DNA of 64,000 bases from the NCBI GenBank assembly GCA_947175265.1, contig CAMWMD010000006.1:38925-102924 (forward strand), in the 5' to 3' direction. The stretch is from an uncultured Porphyromonadaceae bacterium. GTDB lineage: Bacteria; Bacteroidota; Bacteroidia; Bacteroidales; Muribaculaceae. The notes under the pieces are model-generated. The model saw nothing but the letters and a program-made list of their open reading frames with translations. It was not told where the DNA came from and did not search any database. The position numbers and the translations under genes are program-made. Within the stretch, counting starts at the first letter, position 1. Each line of letters starts with the position of its first letter. Below are positions 36,909-45,964 of this stretch, one piece after another.

Positions 36909-38384
36909 ATGTTTCATAAACATTCGAGAAGTTATATCAATTTCAGGATGCTCCTCAGGGTGATTGGTTGGCTCCTTGTGGTCGAGGCAGCCGTCATGGT
37001 CGTGCCAAGCGTCACGGGGCTTATCTATCACGAGGATTCCTCGCTTTATTTCTTTCTCTGTGCAGCAATAACCGGCGTTTGTGGCTTCGGACTCGTCAGC
37101 ATGCGCCCGAATAGCCGGGAGATGGGGAAACGTGAGGCCATTCTTCTGACCGGCCTGACCTGGGTGATACTTTCCCTTTTCGGGATGCTCCCCTTCCTGA
37201 TGTGCGGCACGCACCTCAGTGTGACGGATGCTTTCTTCGAGACCATGAGCGGTTTCACCACCACGGGAGCCACCGTGCTCAACACACTGGCCGACGTCCC
37301 GAACTCCATTCTCCTCTGGCGATGTCTCGTGCAATGGATAGGAGGCCTGGGAATCATCCTCTTCACTCTTGCCGTTGTGCCAATGCTGAACTATCAGGGG
37401 GGGATGCAACTTTTCAATGCGGAAGTAACAGGAATAACCCACGACAAACTCCGCCCGCGAATAAGTTTCACAGCGCAAGGGTTATGGCTCGTCTACATCG
37501 GTCTGACCACTCTGCTGATCATACTCCTCTCATTGTCTGAACTAAGCATCTTTGATTCAATATGCTACGGGATGTCGACAATGTCAACAGGGGGATTCTC
37601 AATCACCGACAGTTCTGTGGCTGATATGAACAACAACTATGTGAAGACTGTGATGATTGTCTTCATGTTTCTGGGAGGGGTGAATTTCGCGCTTATTTTC
37701 AAGGCTATAACCGGGAATTTTAAATCCATTCTCAGGAACGATGCCCTCAAATGGTATATAGCCATAATCTTCATCTGCTACATCCTCCTCACCATAAATG
37801 TCTGGATAAACGGACTTGTCAGGGAGGTCGAGGACGTAACGGTCGATCCTCTCTTCCAGGCAGTGTCGATTCTCACGTCAACAGGATTGACAGAGCCTGA
37901 TTTCCACGACTGGGGCCCTCTCGCCGTTGTGGTGCTTATCGTCATGATGGTGATGGGTGCTTGCGCGGGAAGCACCTCTGGGGGTGCGAAAATCGACCGT
38001 TTCATAGTCCTGTTCCGTTTCCTCAAGAATGAATTCTATAAGATGATGCATCCCAATGCTGTCACTACAGTGGTCATAAATGAGAAAGGGACACCTAACA
38101 CCGTACTCATGAAGACACTCGCCTTTCTCTTCCTCTACATTATAGTAATTATGGTGGGAGGCACGGTACTGGTAATTCTCGGTCTACCATTGAAAGACAG
38201 TTTCTTCATCTCCCTCTCCGCCATATCGAATACCGGCCTCGGCACTGACATCACCGGAATCGGAGGTAACTATGCCCTCGTGCCGGTAGCCGGGAAATGG
38301 CTCCTCAGTTTCATCATGCTCGTAGGGCGTCTCGAACTCTTCACCATACTTCTTATCTTCCTCCCCTCTTTCTGGAGAAAATGA
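36909..38384 (+). CDS. trkH: Trk potassium uptake channel subunit TrkH
   Basis: A 491-residue inner-membrane potassium transporter. Four pore-loop selectivity-filter segments with the conserved Gly are visible in order: SGFTTTGATV, MSTGGFSI, LTSTGLTEPD and SNTGLGTDI. Many hydrophobic helices lie between them. It works with TrkA from the gene just upstream. Seen at the end: the C-terminal LPSFWRK, as in other family members. The 51-residue gene follows 88 bp later. Confidence 0.95.
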   Translation: MFHKHSRSYINFRMLLRVIGWLLVVEAAVMVVPSVTGLIYHEDSSLYFFLCAAITGVCGFGLVSMRPNSREMGKREAILLTGLTWVILSLFGMLPFLMCGTHLSVTDAFFETMSGFTTTGATVLNTLADVPNSILLWRCLVQWIGGLGIILFTLAVVPMLNYQGGMQLFNAEVTGITHDKLRPRISFTAQGLWLVYIGLTTLLIILLSLSELSIFDSICYGMSTMSTGGFSITDSSVADMNNNYVKTVMIVFMFLGGVNFALIFKAITGNFKSILRNDALKWYIAIIFICYILLTINVWINGLVREVEDVTVDPLFQAVSILTSTGLTEPDFHDWGPLAVVVLIVMMVMGACAGSTSGGAKIDRFIVLFRFLKNEFYKMMHPNAVTTVVINEKGTPNTVLMKTLAFLFLYIIVIMVGGTVLVILGLPLKDSFFISLSAISNTGLGTDITGIGGNYALVPVAGKWLLSFIMLVGRLELFTILLIFLPSFWRK

Positions 38385-38472
38385 ATCGTACGGCATCATT
38401 TTTGTGAGGATGATGAACTTTACAACCTTTCCGTATGTTAGGATGTTATCTTAACCCCAAAATTATACGATT

Positions 38473-38628
38473 ATGTTTGAAGATCTGAAAGACAAGGCAG
38501 CCGATCTGCTCAATAATGAAAACGTGAAGGAAGTCGTGGAAAAGGCTCAGGAATTTATCAAAAGCGAGAAAGGTAAGGAAGTCGTGGATAAAGCCCAGGA
38601 GTTCATAAAGGAAAAATTCAGTAAATAA
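38473..38628 (+). CDS. 51-residue amphipathic-helix microprotein
   Basis: The ATG at 38473 opens a 51-codon frame ending TAA at 38626-38628. The product is very rich in Lys and Glu and carries a near-perfect internal repeat: VKEVVEKAQEFIKSEKG followed by KEVVDKAQEFIKEKF. Both halves would form amphipathic helices. It has no signal peptide. A good hairpin terminator follows 13 bp after the stop, which argues for a translated gene. The family and role are unknown; it could be a small DNA-, membrane- or protein-binding helix pair. Confidence 0.7.
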   Translation: MFEDLKDKAADLLNNENVKEVVEKAQEFIKSEKGKEVVDKAQEFIKEKFSK

Positions 38629-38641
38629 TCACAGATAACAG

Positions 38642-38680
38642 CAGAGCCGCACGGTATCAACCATGCGGCTCTGTTTTTTA
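38642..38680. terminator. Terminator between the microprotein gene and maeB
   Basis: CAGAGCCGCACGG (38642-38654) pairs with CCATGCGGCTCTG (38661-38673) with one mismatch. T6 follows on the plus strand. It can serve the convergent maeB gene as well. Confidence 0.85.
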
Positions 38681-38710
38681 TTTGGCTTCCCTTATCGGGA
38701 GCGGAGGGAT

Positions 38711-40984
38711 TCACTTTCTTTTAAGCACGAGGGCATCGAGAGCGGCGATCGCCACAAGGTCGAAAATCTCACGCTCCGAGGAGTTGCTGTTTGTGAAATA
38801 AACCGGTTTCTTAAGACCCATCTGTATCGGGCCGATGATTGAACCTACACCCATCGAAAGGAGCATCTTGCTGACGGAGTTGGCGGCAGTAAGGTTCGGG
38901 AAGATGAGGGTGTTGACCTCTTTCCCTTTCAAAGTGTTGAAGGGGAAAGTCTCGTCTCGGAGTTGGGTGTCAAGAGCGTAGTCCACCTGCATCTCACCGT
39001 CCACCTGAAGGTTGGGATACTTATCATGCAATTCCTTCACTGCATCGGCCACAAGAGTTGCCTCCTCGTGGATTGAAGAGCCGAAATTGCTGTAGGATAT
39101 CATCGCCATAACCGGATCCTGAGCGAAGAACTTAACGGTGTGATCTGCAAGACGGGCTATATCCACGAGAGCGGCCTTGTCGGCATCAGGGTTGACTGTG
39201 GTGTCAGCGATAAAGAATGTGCCCCTGCGTGTGTTGAGAATATGCATTGTAGCGAAGTGTCCGTATCCTTCCTGGAGGCCTACGATCGAAACTGCGTGGG
39301 ATGCGTTGGCCTCACCTGCTGAATAGGTGGAAGAGAGACATGCATCGGCATCCCCGGTCTCTACCATCATCATGCCGAAGTAAGCGCGGGTGTACATCTT
39401 CTCGAGAGCATATTGGAATGTGAACCCTTCACGTGCCTTCTTGGATGCGAGAATCTTTGCATAACGCTCGCGCGTCTCCTCCTCGCGGTCATGACGCGGA
39501 TTTATGATCTCCACCCCTTCAAGCGACAGACCGAGACGATTTGCTCGCTTCTCGATCATCTCCTCGTTGCCGAGCACTACCGGACGGCATACACCTTCGT
39601 GGGCGGCACGGACAGCTGCGCGGAGCATATTATCCATGTTACCCTCACAGATTACCACCCGCTGCGGTGTCTGCTTGGCCACATCCACGATACGGCGCAT
39701 CATCTTGCCGTCGTCGCCCATGATTGAGCGCAATTTTGCCTGATATGCGTTCCAATCAGGTATGGGGCGTTTCGCGATGCCTGACTCGGCAGCCGCACGG
39801 GCCACGGCAGGTGCCACGCAAAGAAGCAGACGCGGATCAAGAGCCTTGGGGAGGATATAATCGGGGCCAAACTTTATGTTGTTCATGCCGTAGGCCTCAT
39901 CGACAACAGCGGGCACCGGCTCCTTGGCGAGATTGGCAATGGCATGTACGGCTGCGATCTTCATAGCCTCGTTTATTCCGGTAGCGCCGCAGTCGAGAGC
40001 ACCGCGGAAGATATACGGGAAGCCGATCACATTGTTTATCTGGTTGGGATAATCGCTTCGGCCGGTGGCGAAGATGATGTCAGGTCGCGACTCTATGGCG
40101 AGATCGTATGCGATCTCGGGATTCGGATTGGCAAGCGCGAACACGATGGGCTTCGGGGCCATTGACTTCAGCATCTCGGGGGTCACCACATCAGCCACAC
40201 TCAGGCCAAGGAACACATCAGCGTCCACAAGAGCCTCCTCTAAAGTATTGATGTCGCGGTCTGTGGCAAACTCCCTCTTCTGGGCGTTCAGGTTCTCACG
40301 GTCTGCGCGTATCACACCCTTGGAATCGCACATCACCACATTCTTGGGGTTCACACCCAACGACACATAAAGGCGAGTGCAACTAATGGCAGCGGCCCCC
40401 GCGCCGTTCACTACAAGACGGATATCTCCTATCTTCTTTCCCTGAATCTGGAGAGCATTCAAAAGGCCGGCGCCGGAGATGATGGCTGTGCCGTGCTGGT
40501 CGTCGTGCATCACGGGGATGTTGCACTCCTCTTTAAGGCGAGTCTCAATCTTGAAGCACTCAGGCGCCTTAATATCCTCAAGGTTTATTCCGCCGAATGT
40601 CGGGGAGATAGCCTTTACAATATCGATAATCTTATCGGGATCCTTCTCATTTATCTCTATATCGAAAGCATCAAGCCCGGCGAAAATCTTGAAGAGAAGG
40701 GCCTTCCCCTCCATCACGGGCTTTCCTGCAAGGGCACCTATGTCGCCGAGGCCGAGAACTGCAGTTCCATTGCTGATTACGGCCACAAGATTACCCTTGT
40801 TGGTGTAACGGTAGGCATCCTCGGGGTTCTTCTCAATCTCAAGACAAGGATAAGCAACTCCGGGAGAGTAAGCGAGTGCGAGGTCTTGCTGAGACGCATA
40901 CGGTTTGGTGGGCACTATCTCTATTTTACCCGGCTTGCCCTCCTCATGATAATCGAGGGCCATTTCTTTGGTTACTTTTGACAT
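38711..40984 (-). CDS. maeB: NADP-dependent malic enzyme with phosphotransacetylase-like domain (MaeB type)
   Basis: A 757-residue cytoplasmic enzyme converting malate to pyruvate and CO2 with NADPH formation. The N-terminal malic domain ([25 protein letters not shown]) and NAD-binding domain ([25 protein letters not shown]) are intact. From about residue 430 a phosphotransacetylase-like domain follows ([15 protein letters not shown] ... [12 protein letters not shown]), which in MaeB proteins is regulatory, sensing acetyl-CoA, rather than catalytic. It diverges from nrdD across a long AT-rich region and has its own promoter. Confidence 0.95.
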   Translation of the reverse strand: MSKVTKEMALDYHEEGKPGKIEIVPTKPYASQQDLALAYSPGVAYPCLEIEKNPEDAYRYTNKGNLVAVISNGTAVLGLGDIGALAGKPVMEGKALLFKIFAGLDAFDIEINEKDPDKIIDIVKAISPTFGGINLEDIKAPECFKIETRLKEECNIPVMHDDQHGTAIISGAGLLNALQIQGKKIGDIRLVVNGAGAAAISCTRLYVSLGVNPKNVVMCDSKGVIRADRENLNAQKREFATDRDINTLEEALVDADVFLGLSVADVVTPEMLKSMAPKPIVFALANPNPEIAYDLAIESRPDIIFATGRSDYPNQINNVIGFPYIFRGALDCGATGINEAMKIAAVHAIANLAKEPVPAVVDEAYGMNNIKFGPDYILPKALDPRLLLCVAPAVARAAAESGIAKRPIPDWNAYQAKLRSIMGDDGKMMRRIVDVAKQTPQRVVICEGNMDNMLRAAVRAAHEGVCRPVVLGNEEMIEKRANRLGLSLEGVEIINPRHDREEETRERYAKILASKKAREGFTFQYALEKMYTRAYFGMMMVETGDADACLSSTYSAGEANASHAVSIVGLQEGYGHFATMHILNTRRGTFFIADTTVNPDADKAALVDIARLADHTVKFFAQDPVMAMISYSNFGSSIHEEATLVADAVKELHDKYPNLQVDGEMQVDYALDTQLRDETFPFNTLKGKEVNTLIFPNLTAANSVSKMLLSMGVGSIIGPIQMGLKKPVYFTNSNSSEREIFDLVAIAALDALVLKRK

Positions 40985-41045
40985 GTTCTGCTATATTTTG
41001 ATAAACAATTCTTCTGTAATCCTATCTATCTACAATTTATTTCCG

Positions 41046-41077
41046 CAAAATTACTGAAAATTTTCTTGATTTTTCAA
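41046..41077 (-). promoter_or_regulatory. Promoter of maeB
   Basis: On the minus strand TTG (41075-41077), a 21-bp spacer and TAATTTTG (41046-41053) match the Bacteroidota promoter form, 62 bp upstream of the maeB start. Confidence 0.6.
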
Positions 41078-41563
41078 TTTTTCTCCAAAATATTTCCATT
41101 TCGATACTTATTTGGCGTCCATACCCCTATTTACACGGCATCCCCACGCCTTGACCTAACCTTACGCAAAAAACAAAACACACGAAGAACTTAAGGGAAT
41201 CTCTTGCCGACGGCATAGGGAATTTTATTGACAGGGCATCCTTTTCTTATAGAGAAGCTCAGAATACACTTTTCGGTATATGGCATTTTGCTTACTTTGG
41301 AAATATGTAAATCACTTTTTTGTGACTCTTTTTTCATCCCCCACTTCCTATTTGCAAATGGTAGGCCTATATGAAATGACACTCAAATTTCCAAATAAAA
41401 ATTTATACAAATTTTATTGAATATTTTTCAATTCGCGAGATTGAAATTTTTGAAAAGTTTTCCAAAAAAATTTTTATATCTTTCATTTCCAATTATTTAA
41501 ATTTTTGAAAATTGAAAAAAGTTTTCCAAAATAAAAATTTTAAAAATTTTTCAGACCGGAATA

Positions 41564-41595
41564 TTTGCAGGATTTCTTTTTTAAAACTACCTTTG
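41564..41595 (+). promoter_or_regulatory. Promoter of nrdD-nrdG
   Basis: TTTG (41564-41567), a 20-bp spacer and TACCTTTG (41588-41595) match the consensus exactly. The leader is about 65 nt. Confidence 0.75.
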
Positions 41596-41665
41596 CATCC
41601 GTCTTAAGGACACTAAAAAAACCTTAAAACAGATAAGTTTCTACCCCCTCAAATTGTAATTGGCA

Positions 41666-43870
41666 ATGATACAGATAGTAGAGAAACGCGATGGGCGTGT
41701 CGTGGGCTACAACGAAGAAAAAATTAAGGCAGCGATACGAAAAGCCATGCTTCAGACAGATCTCGGTGAGGATGAAGCGCTCATCCAGAAGATTGCAGAC
41801 CGCGTCGGAATGAATGGTCATCAGCGCATGACGGTCGAGGAAATTCAAGACCGTGTGGAGTTCGAACTGATGAAATCAAAACGCAAGGATGTGGCCAAGC
41901 GATATATCGCCTACCGCGACCAGCGTTCGATAGCCCGTCAGGCCAAAACCCGCGATATGTTTCTTGAAATTATAGAAGCCAAAAGCAACGATATCACTCG
42001 TGAGAACGCAAACATGAATACCGATTCCCCTGCCGGAATGATGATGAAGTTTGCTTCCGAGACAACAAAACCTTTTGTAGACGACTATCTCCTCTCCACC
42101 CCTGTAAAGAATGCTGTAAAGAATAACTATATTCACATTCACGACAAAGACTACTACCCCACCAAATCGCTCACCTGCGTGCAGCATCCCCTCGACAGGA
42201 TTCTCAAAAACGGCTTCGTGGCCGGTCATGGTGAGTCTCGCCCCGCAAAACGTATAGAGACGGCAAGCGTCATCGCCTGCATATCTCTCGAGACCGCTCA
42301 GAACGAGATGCACGGAGGACAGGCGATACCTGCCCTCGACTTCTATCTCGCGCCTTTCGTGAGGGCTTCTTTCATTGAGGAGGTGAAGAACCTTGAGCAA
42401 CTCGTAGATAAGGACCTCTCCCATCTTTACGATGCCAAATTCCCTGACTATCTCAGGAAACCTCTCGACAATCTTGAGGGTGACGAGCGTCTGCTCCAGC
42501 ATGCGATAAACAAGACCGTAGGGCGTGTACACCAGTCGATGGAAGCCTTCATCCACAATATGAACACGATCCACTCAAGAGGGGGCAACCAGGTAGTGTT
42601 CTCTTCGGTGAACTACGGCACTGACACATCGGCTGAAGGAAGATGCGTGATAAGGGAGATGCTAAACTCCACTTACGAAGGGGTAGGAAACGGAGCCACC
42701 GCCATATTCCCCATCCAGATATGGAAAAAGAAGAGAGGCGTGAGCTACCTTCCAGAGGATCCCAACTACGACCTGTATCAACTTGCCTGCAAGGTGACTG
42801 CAAGAAGGTTTTTCCCCAACTTCCTGAACCTCGACGCCACTTTCAATCAGCATGAGGATTGGAGGGAGGACGACCCGAAACGCTATCTCAATGAGGTCGC
42901 CACGATGGGCTGCCGCACACGTGTCTTCGAGAACCGTTTCGGCGAGAAAACATCTGTCGGCCGAGGAAACCTCTCTTTCACGACAATCAATATCGTGCGC
43001 CTTGCAATAGAGGTGATGAATATCCCCGATAAAGGGGAGCGCATAGCCCGATTCTTCGAGAAATTCGATAAGGTGCTTGATATAACCGCACGCCAACTTG
43101 ACGAGAGGTTCCAATTCCAGAAGACGGCCTATGCCAAGCAGTTCCCCCTTGTCATGAGCGTCCTCTGGAACCATTCGGAAAAGATCGGTCCTAACGATAC
43201 GATCGAGTCGGTGATAAACCAGGGCACTCTCGGAATAGGGTTCATAGGTCTTGCCGAATGTCTGATAGCCCTCGTAGGGAAGCACCACGGTGAGTCGGAA
43301 GAGGCTCAGGAACTGGGTCTGAGGATAGTCTCCCACATGCGTGACCGCGTCAACGAATATTGCGATGCGTATAAGCACAACTATTCCGTCCTCGCCACTC
43401 CGGCCGAAGGACTCTCTGGAAAATTCACTAAAGTAGACCGTAAGGTGTTCGGTGTTATTCCCGGGGTCACAGACAAGGATTACTACACTAATTCCAATCA
43501 TGTCCCCGTCTATTATCATTGCTCACCGAGGCACAAGGCCAAAATCGAGGCCCCTTACCATGACCTGACAAGGGGTGGCCACATCTTCTATGTGGAGATT
43601 GACGGCGACGCCACACACAATGAGGAGGCAATCATGCAGATCGTAGACATGATGGATAAATATAATATCGGTTATGGCTCAGTCAACCACAACCGTAATC
43701 ACTGCCCAAAATGCGGCTATGAGAATGCCGAGAAAGATCAGCACTCATGCCCTAAATGCGGCACAAAGTTCGAGACAATACAACGCATCACAGGTTATCT
43801 TGTCGGCACAACCGACCGCTGGAATTCAGGCAAACTCGCCGAACTCAATGACCGCGTGGTGCATCAATGA
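41666..43870 (+). CDS. nrdD: Anaerobic ribonucleoside-triphosphate reductase
   Basis: Class III ribonucleotide reductase, a glycyl-radical enzyme that makes deoxynucleotides without oxygen. I chose the ATG at 41666 (734 residues; starts MIQIVEKRDGRVV); an in-frame TTG at 41660 would add two. An ATP-cone regulatory domain occupies about 1-95. Near the C-terminus a four-Cys zinc site (CPKCGYENAEKDQHSCPKC) precedes the glycyl-radical segment RITGYLVGTTDRWN. The activase gene nrdG follows 21 bp later. Together they indicate DNA precursor synthesis under strict anaerobiosis. Confidence 0.97.
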   Translation: MIQIVEKRDGRVVGYNEEKIKAAIRKAMLQTDLGEDEALIQKIADRVGMNGHQRMTVEEIQDRVEFELMKSKRKDVAKRYIAYRDQRSIARQAKTRDMFLEIIEAKSNDITRENANMNTDSPAGMMMKFASETTKPFVDDYLLSTPVKNAVKNNYIHIHDKDYYPTKSLTCVQHPLDRILKNGFVAGHGESRPAKRIETASVIACISLETAQNEMHGGQAIPALDFYLAPFVRASFIEEVKNLEQLVDKDLSHLYDAKFPDYLRKPLDNLEGDERLLQHAINKTVGRVHQSMEAFIHNMNTIHSRGGNQVVFSSVNYGTDTSAEGRCVIREMLNSTYEGVGNGATAIFPIQIWKKKRGVSYLPEDPNYDLYQLACKVTARRFFPNFLNLDATFNQHEDWREDDPKRYLNEVATMGCRTRVFENRFGEKTSVGRGNLSFTTINIVRLAIEVMNIPDKGERIARFFEKFDKVLDITARQLDERFQFQKTAYAKQFPLVMSVLWNHSEKIGPNDTIESVINQGTLGIGFIGLAECLIALVGKHHGESEEAQELGLRIVSHMRDRVNEYCDAYKHNYSVLATPAEGLSGKFTKVDRKVFGVIPGVTDKDYYTNSNHVPVYYHCSPRHKAKIEAPYHDLTRGGHIFYVEIDGDATHNEEAIMQIVDMMDKYNIGYGSVNHNRNHCPKCGYENAEKDQHSCPKCGTKFETIQRITGYLVGTTDRWNSGKLAELNDRVVHQ

Positions 43871-43891
43871 CAGGCTCTCTCACGTTCCACT

Positions 43892-44374
43892 ATGTATAAT
43901 GTCTTAGCAATAATGCGCGGAACCACGGTCGACGGACCGGGGTTCCGCACATCTTTATATCTCGCCGGGTGCGACCACAGATGCCCGGGATGCCACAATC
44001 CGTCGTCATGGGACAGGTACGCCGGCACTCCGATGACGATAGATGAAATCATCGATATAGTAAGGGAAGAGGATTTCGACGTCACCCTATCTGGCGGCGA
44101 CCCCCTCCTGAACCCTGAGTCGACGGCACGTCTGGTCGCTGCGCTCAAGGGGGACGGGAGAAACGTATGGATATTCACAGGATTTCGTTGGGAAGATATT
44201 GTTGAGGTGCCTTCGTTGCTCGCAGCAGTCAGGGAAGCGGACGTGGTGGTCGACGGCCCTTTCATAGAGGCTCTGAAAGACCCTGACCTCCTTTTCCGAG
44301 GCTCCTCCAACCAGCGTCTGATTGACGTGGCGCAAACTCTGGAGAACAATCGAATCGTATTGTACGGACACTGA
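43892..44374 (+). CDS. nrdG: Anaerobic ribonucleotide reductase activating protein
   Basis: A 160-residue radical-SAM enzyme that installs the glycyl radical on NrdD. The iron-sulfur site is CDHRCPGC, with Cys27, Cys31 and Cys34 in the C-x3-C-x2-C spacing. The SAM-binding LSGGDPLLN segment follows. The length is normal. It lies 21 bp after nrdD and is co-transcribed with it. Confidence 0.96.
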   Translation: MYNVLAIMRGTTVDGPGFRTSLYLAGCDHRCPGCHNPSSWDRYAGTPMTIDEIIDIVREEDFDVTLSGGDPLLNPESTARLVAALKGDGRNVWIFTGFRWEDIVEVPSLLAAVREADVVVDGPFIEALKDPDLLFRGSSNQRLIDVAQTLENNRIVLYGH

Positions 44375-44456
44375 CGAACCGCTCTCATACACCGCATCGG
44401 GATAACGATATGAACTTTTCACCCCTGTCAGTGGTTGATAAGACATCCATATCATC

Positions 44457-44511
44457 GACAGAAACCTTCCATCGTGACTACCCCATCATTCGGCCGGTCA
44501 CGTTTTCTGTC
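44457..44511 (+). promoter_or_regulatory. Nested inverted repeats between nrdG and the 74-residue membrane protein
   Basis: GACAGAAAC (44457-44465) can pair with GTTTTCTGTC (44502-44511) with one bulge. Inside it CGTGAC (44473-44478) pairs with GTCACG (44497-44502). No T-tract follows, so it is not a standard terminator. It could be a leader structure of the downstream gene or a processing or retention element after nrdG. Confidence 0.4.
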
Positions 44512-44563
44512 TTAGAGAGGAATGATATGAATTGATGTCGTTTAATCTTAAAAGTTCGGTGTT

Positions 44564-44788
44564 ATGTTAGCAATAGGTATTATTTTATTTCTTGTGGGAT
44601 TCACTTTCCGCATACTCCTGAATCTCACTGCTCGCTACGAGAGAGATATGCTCACTCCACGCAGGATGAGCGAACGTATGGCCGCGTTAAATCTCATTAC
44701 TGAAAAACGGCGCATCCTCCTTACGGATGCCAATATCATCATGGTTACCGGTGTCGTGATATGCCTGGTGACAGGTCTTTTCAACTGA
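44564..44788 (+). CDS. Small membrane protein, 74 residues
   Basis: The N-terminal hydrophobic segment (AIGIILFLVGFTFRILLNL) and C-terminal hydrophobic segment (NIIMVTGVVICLVTGLF) flank a highly charged middle (ARYERDMLTPRRMSERMAAL ... EKRRILL). It is predicted to cross the inner membrane twice with the basic loop in the cytoplasm. I do not recognise the family. A terminator follows 33 bp downstream. It lies 189 bp after nrdG and may have its own promoter. Confidence 0.7.
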   Translation: MLAIGIILFLVGFTFRILLNLTARYERDMLTPRRMSERMAALNLITEKRRILLTDANIIMVTGVVICLVTGLFN

Positions 44789-44821
44789 GACCTCTGCAAA
44801 AAGGCTTATAGAGAGAATCTA

Positions 44822-44857
44822 AAAACCGGGGAATGCTTTCACACATTCTCCGGTTTT
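44822..44857. terminator. Bidirectional terminator between the 74-residue gene and the DUF5606 gene
   Basis: AAAACCGGGGAATG (44822-44835) pairs with CATTCTCCGGTTTT (44844-44857) with one G-T pair and an 8-nt loop. The A- and T-runs at the stem ends give a T-tract in both directions. Confidence 0.8.
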
Positions 44858-44880
44858 GCTATTTCTGCTTATGAGTCTGT

Positions 44881-45309
44881 TCAATTCTCTTCAGTTTCCT
44901 CCTCTTTGTTCTCCTCCTCTTCGGCTGTGAAACGGGTCATACCTGAGTCAAGAAGGATGTTATACCAGGTGAAGAGTTTCTTTATATCATTGTCATAGAC
45001 GCGGTCTTTGTCAAAATCAGGAAGCACAGCCTCAAACTCCTCTCGGAGTTTACCCTCCTTGATAAGACCTTTCACATCTATAGCCCGGCCATCGTTGTGG
45101 GCATACACGAGGTCGAGAATCTCGCCCAACGGTTTGTCGCCGGAATCCGTGTACATGGAGATATCTCCGAGAGAAACCACTTTATCACGGGTATGGGCGG
45201 GGAATCGCTTCTTGCTTTTAAGTTCCTCCACAATGAGCATCTTATTGCCCTGCGAAACTATGCGGAACAATCCCGGTTTTCCGGTTATTGCCAAAATTTC
45301 TCTAAGCAT
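44881..45309 (-). CDS. DUF5606 domain protein
   Basis: A 142-residue cytoplasmic protein of a family found mainly in Bacteroidota; the function is unknown. The N-terminus (LREILAITGKPGLFRIVSQG) and the following strand-rich part look like a small beta-barrel (SH3-like) fold, followed by a helical part (about 70-125) and an acidic tail (EEEENKEEETEE). It is the last gene of the group nusB - yajC - ybbR - coaE - DUF5606, 14 bp after coaE. Confidence 0.88.
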   Translation of the reverse strand: MLREILAITGKPGLFRIVSQGNKMLIVEELKSKKRFPAHTRDKVVSLGDISMYTDSGDKPLGEILDLVYAHNDGRAIDVKGLIKEGKLREEFEAVLPDFDKDRVYDNDIKKLFTWYNILLDSGMTRFTAEEEENKEEETEEN

Positions 45310-45323
45310 AATCTTTTTTATAT

Positions 45324-45962
45324 TTAGTATCCTTTTAATTCAAATTCATGGAGTGGAATATATCCACTATCCGGAGCCGAATCCCGGTCAGCATCCTCCA
45401 GAAGTCTGACGACCTGCTGCCATACGGAACTCTCCCCTCCGTTGTCGATAATTCTGGTGACGGAAGCGGGCAGAAACTCAAACTCCCTCTCCTGGACCGC
45501 CATTCTCTCCTCCACCTTTTTATCCGAAAGAGCGTTGCGGGCCATCACCCGTCTCTTCCTTTCCTCTTTCGGAGCGTCTACAAGCCACACCTCATCCACA
45601 AGTGGAAGCAATCCCCCCGTTACGAGTATCGCCGTCTCTATAAAGACTATTCCAACGGCGCTGTTTCTGAAATCCCTGAACGAATTGCGCACCGCCTCAT
45701 GCACGAGACGGTTCACCTCATTACGCACGGTTTCATCTGTGAAAATCCTTGACGCCACATACTCCCTATTGAGATGTCGGCCGGTATAGGCATCCTTTCC
45801 CAAGACCCCTATCAGCGATTCCCTCAATGCGGAATCCTGCTCCATCAATCTCTTGGCCTCGCTATCGCAGTCGAAAACCGGATAACCCATCAACCTGAGC
45901 AGACGGGATACCACACTCTTTCCGGCTCCTATACCACCCGTTATACCGATGCTACGTGCCAT
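45324..45962 (-). CDS. coaE: Dephospho-CoA kinase
   Basis: Last step of coenzyme A synthesis: phosphorylates the 3' hydroxyl of dephospho-CoA with ATP. I chose the ATG at 45962 (212 residues, starting MARSIGITGG); another ATG two codons upstream overlaps the ybbR stop. The P-loop is GITGGIGAGKSVVS, followed by FDCDSEAKRLM and the WLVDAPKEERKRR segment typical of the family. CoaBC, earlier in the same pathway, is encoded at 59156-60346. Confidence 0.95.
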   Translation of the reverse strand: MARSIGITGGIGAGKSVVSRLLRLMGYPVFDCDSEAKRLMEQDSALRESLIGVLGKDAYTGRHLNREYVASRIFTDETVRNEVNRLVHEAVRNSFRDFRNSAVGIVFIETAILVTGGLLPLVDEVWLVDAPKEERKRRVMARNALSDKKVEERMAVQEREFEFLPASVTRIIDNGGESSVWQQVVRLLEDADRDSAPDSGYIPLHEFELKGY

Positions 45963-45964
45963 AA

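Larger units (their letters stand above)
40985..41665. other. Long AT-rich divergent region between maeB and nrdD, 681 bp
   Basis: No convincing gene is seen. It holds a minus-strand promoter for maeB (41046-41077) and a plus-strand promoter for nrdD (41564-41595). The part from 41390 to 41560 is almost pure A/T, with repeated T- and A-tracts. It contains two copies of GTTTTCCAAAA (41457-41467 and 41521-41531) 64 bp apart, each in a similar AATTTTTGAAAA context. A short inverted pair TCAC-T6-GTGA lies at 41312-41325. The length suggests regulatory content, perhaps oxygen or nucleotide control of nrdD. Confidence 0.5.

Noticed and set aside
41312..41325. CRP/FNR-like palindrome upstream of nrdD
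   Set aside because: The arms are TCAC-N6-GTGA, inverted relative to the CRP site TGTGA-N6-TCACA, and the position is far from the promoter.
41191..41382. 63-codon minus-strand frame between maeB and nrdD
   Set aside because: Its composition follows the local AT-rich sequence; no conserved motif, promoter or ribosome-binding context was seen. It cannot be fully excluded.
42662..43519. Minus-strand open frame of 285 codons inside nrdD
   Set aside because: It is a shadow of the conserved nrdD coding sequence; no motif or promoter supports it.
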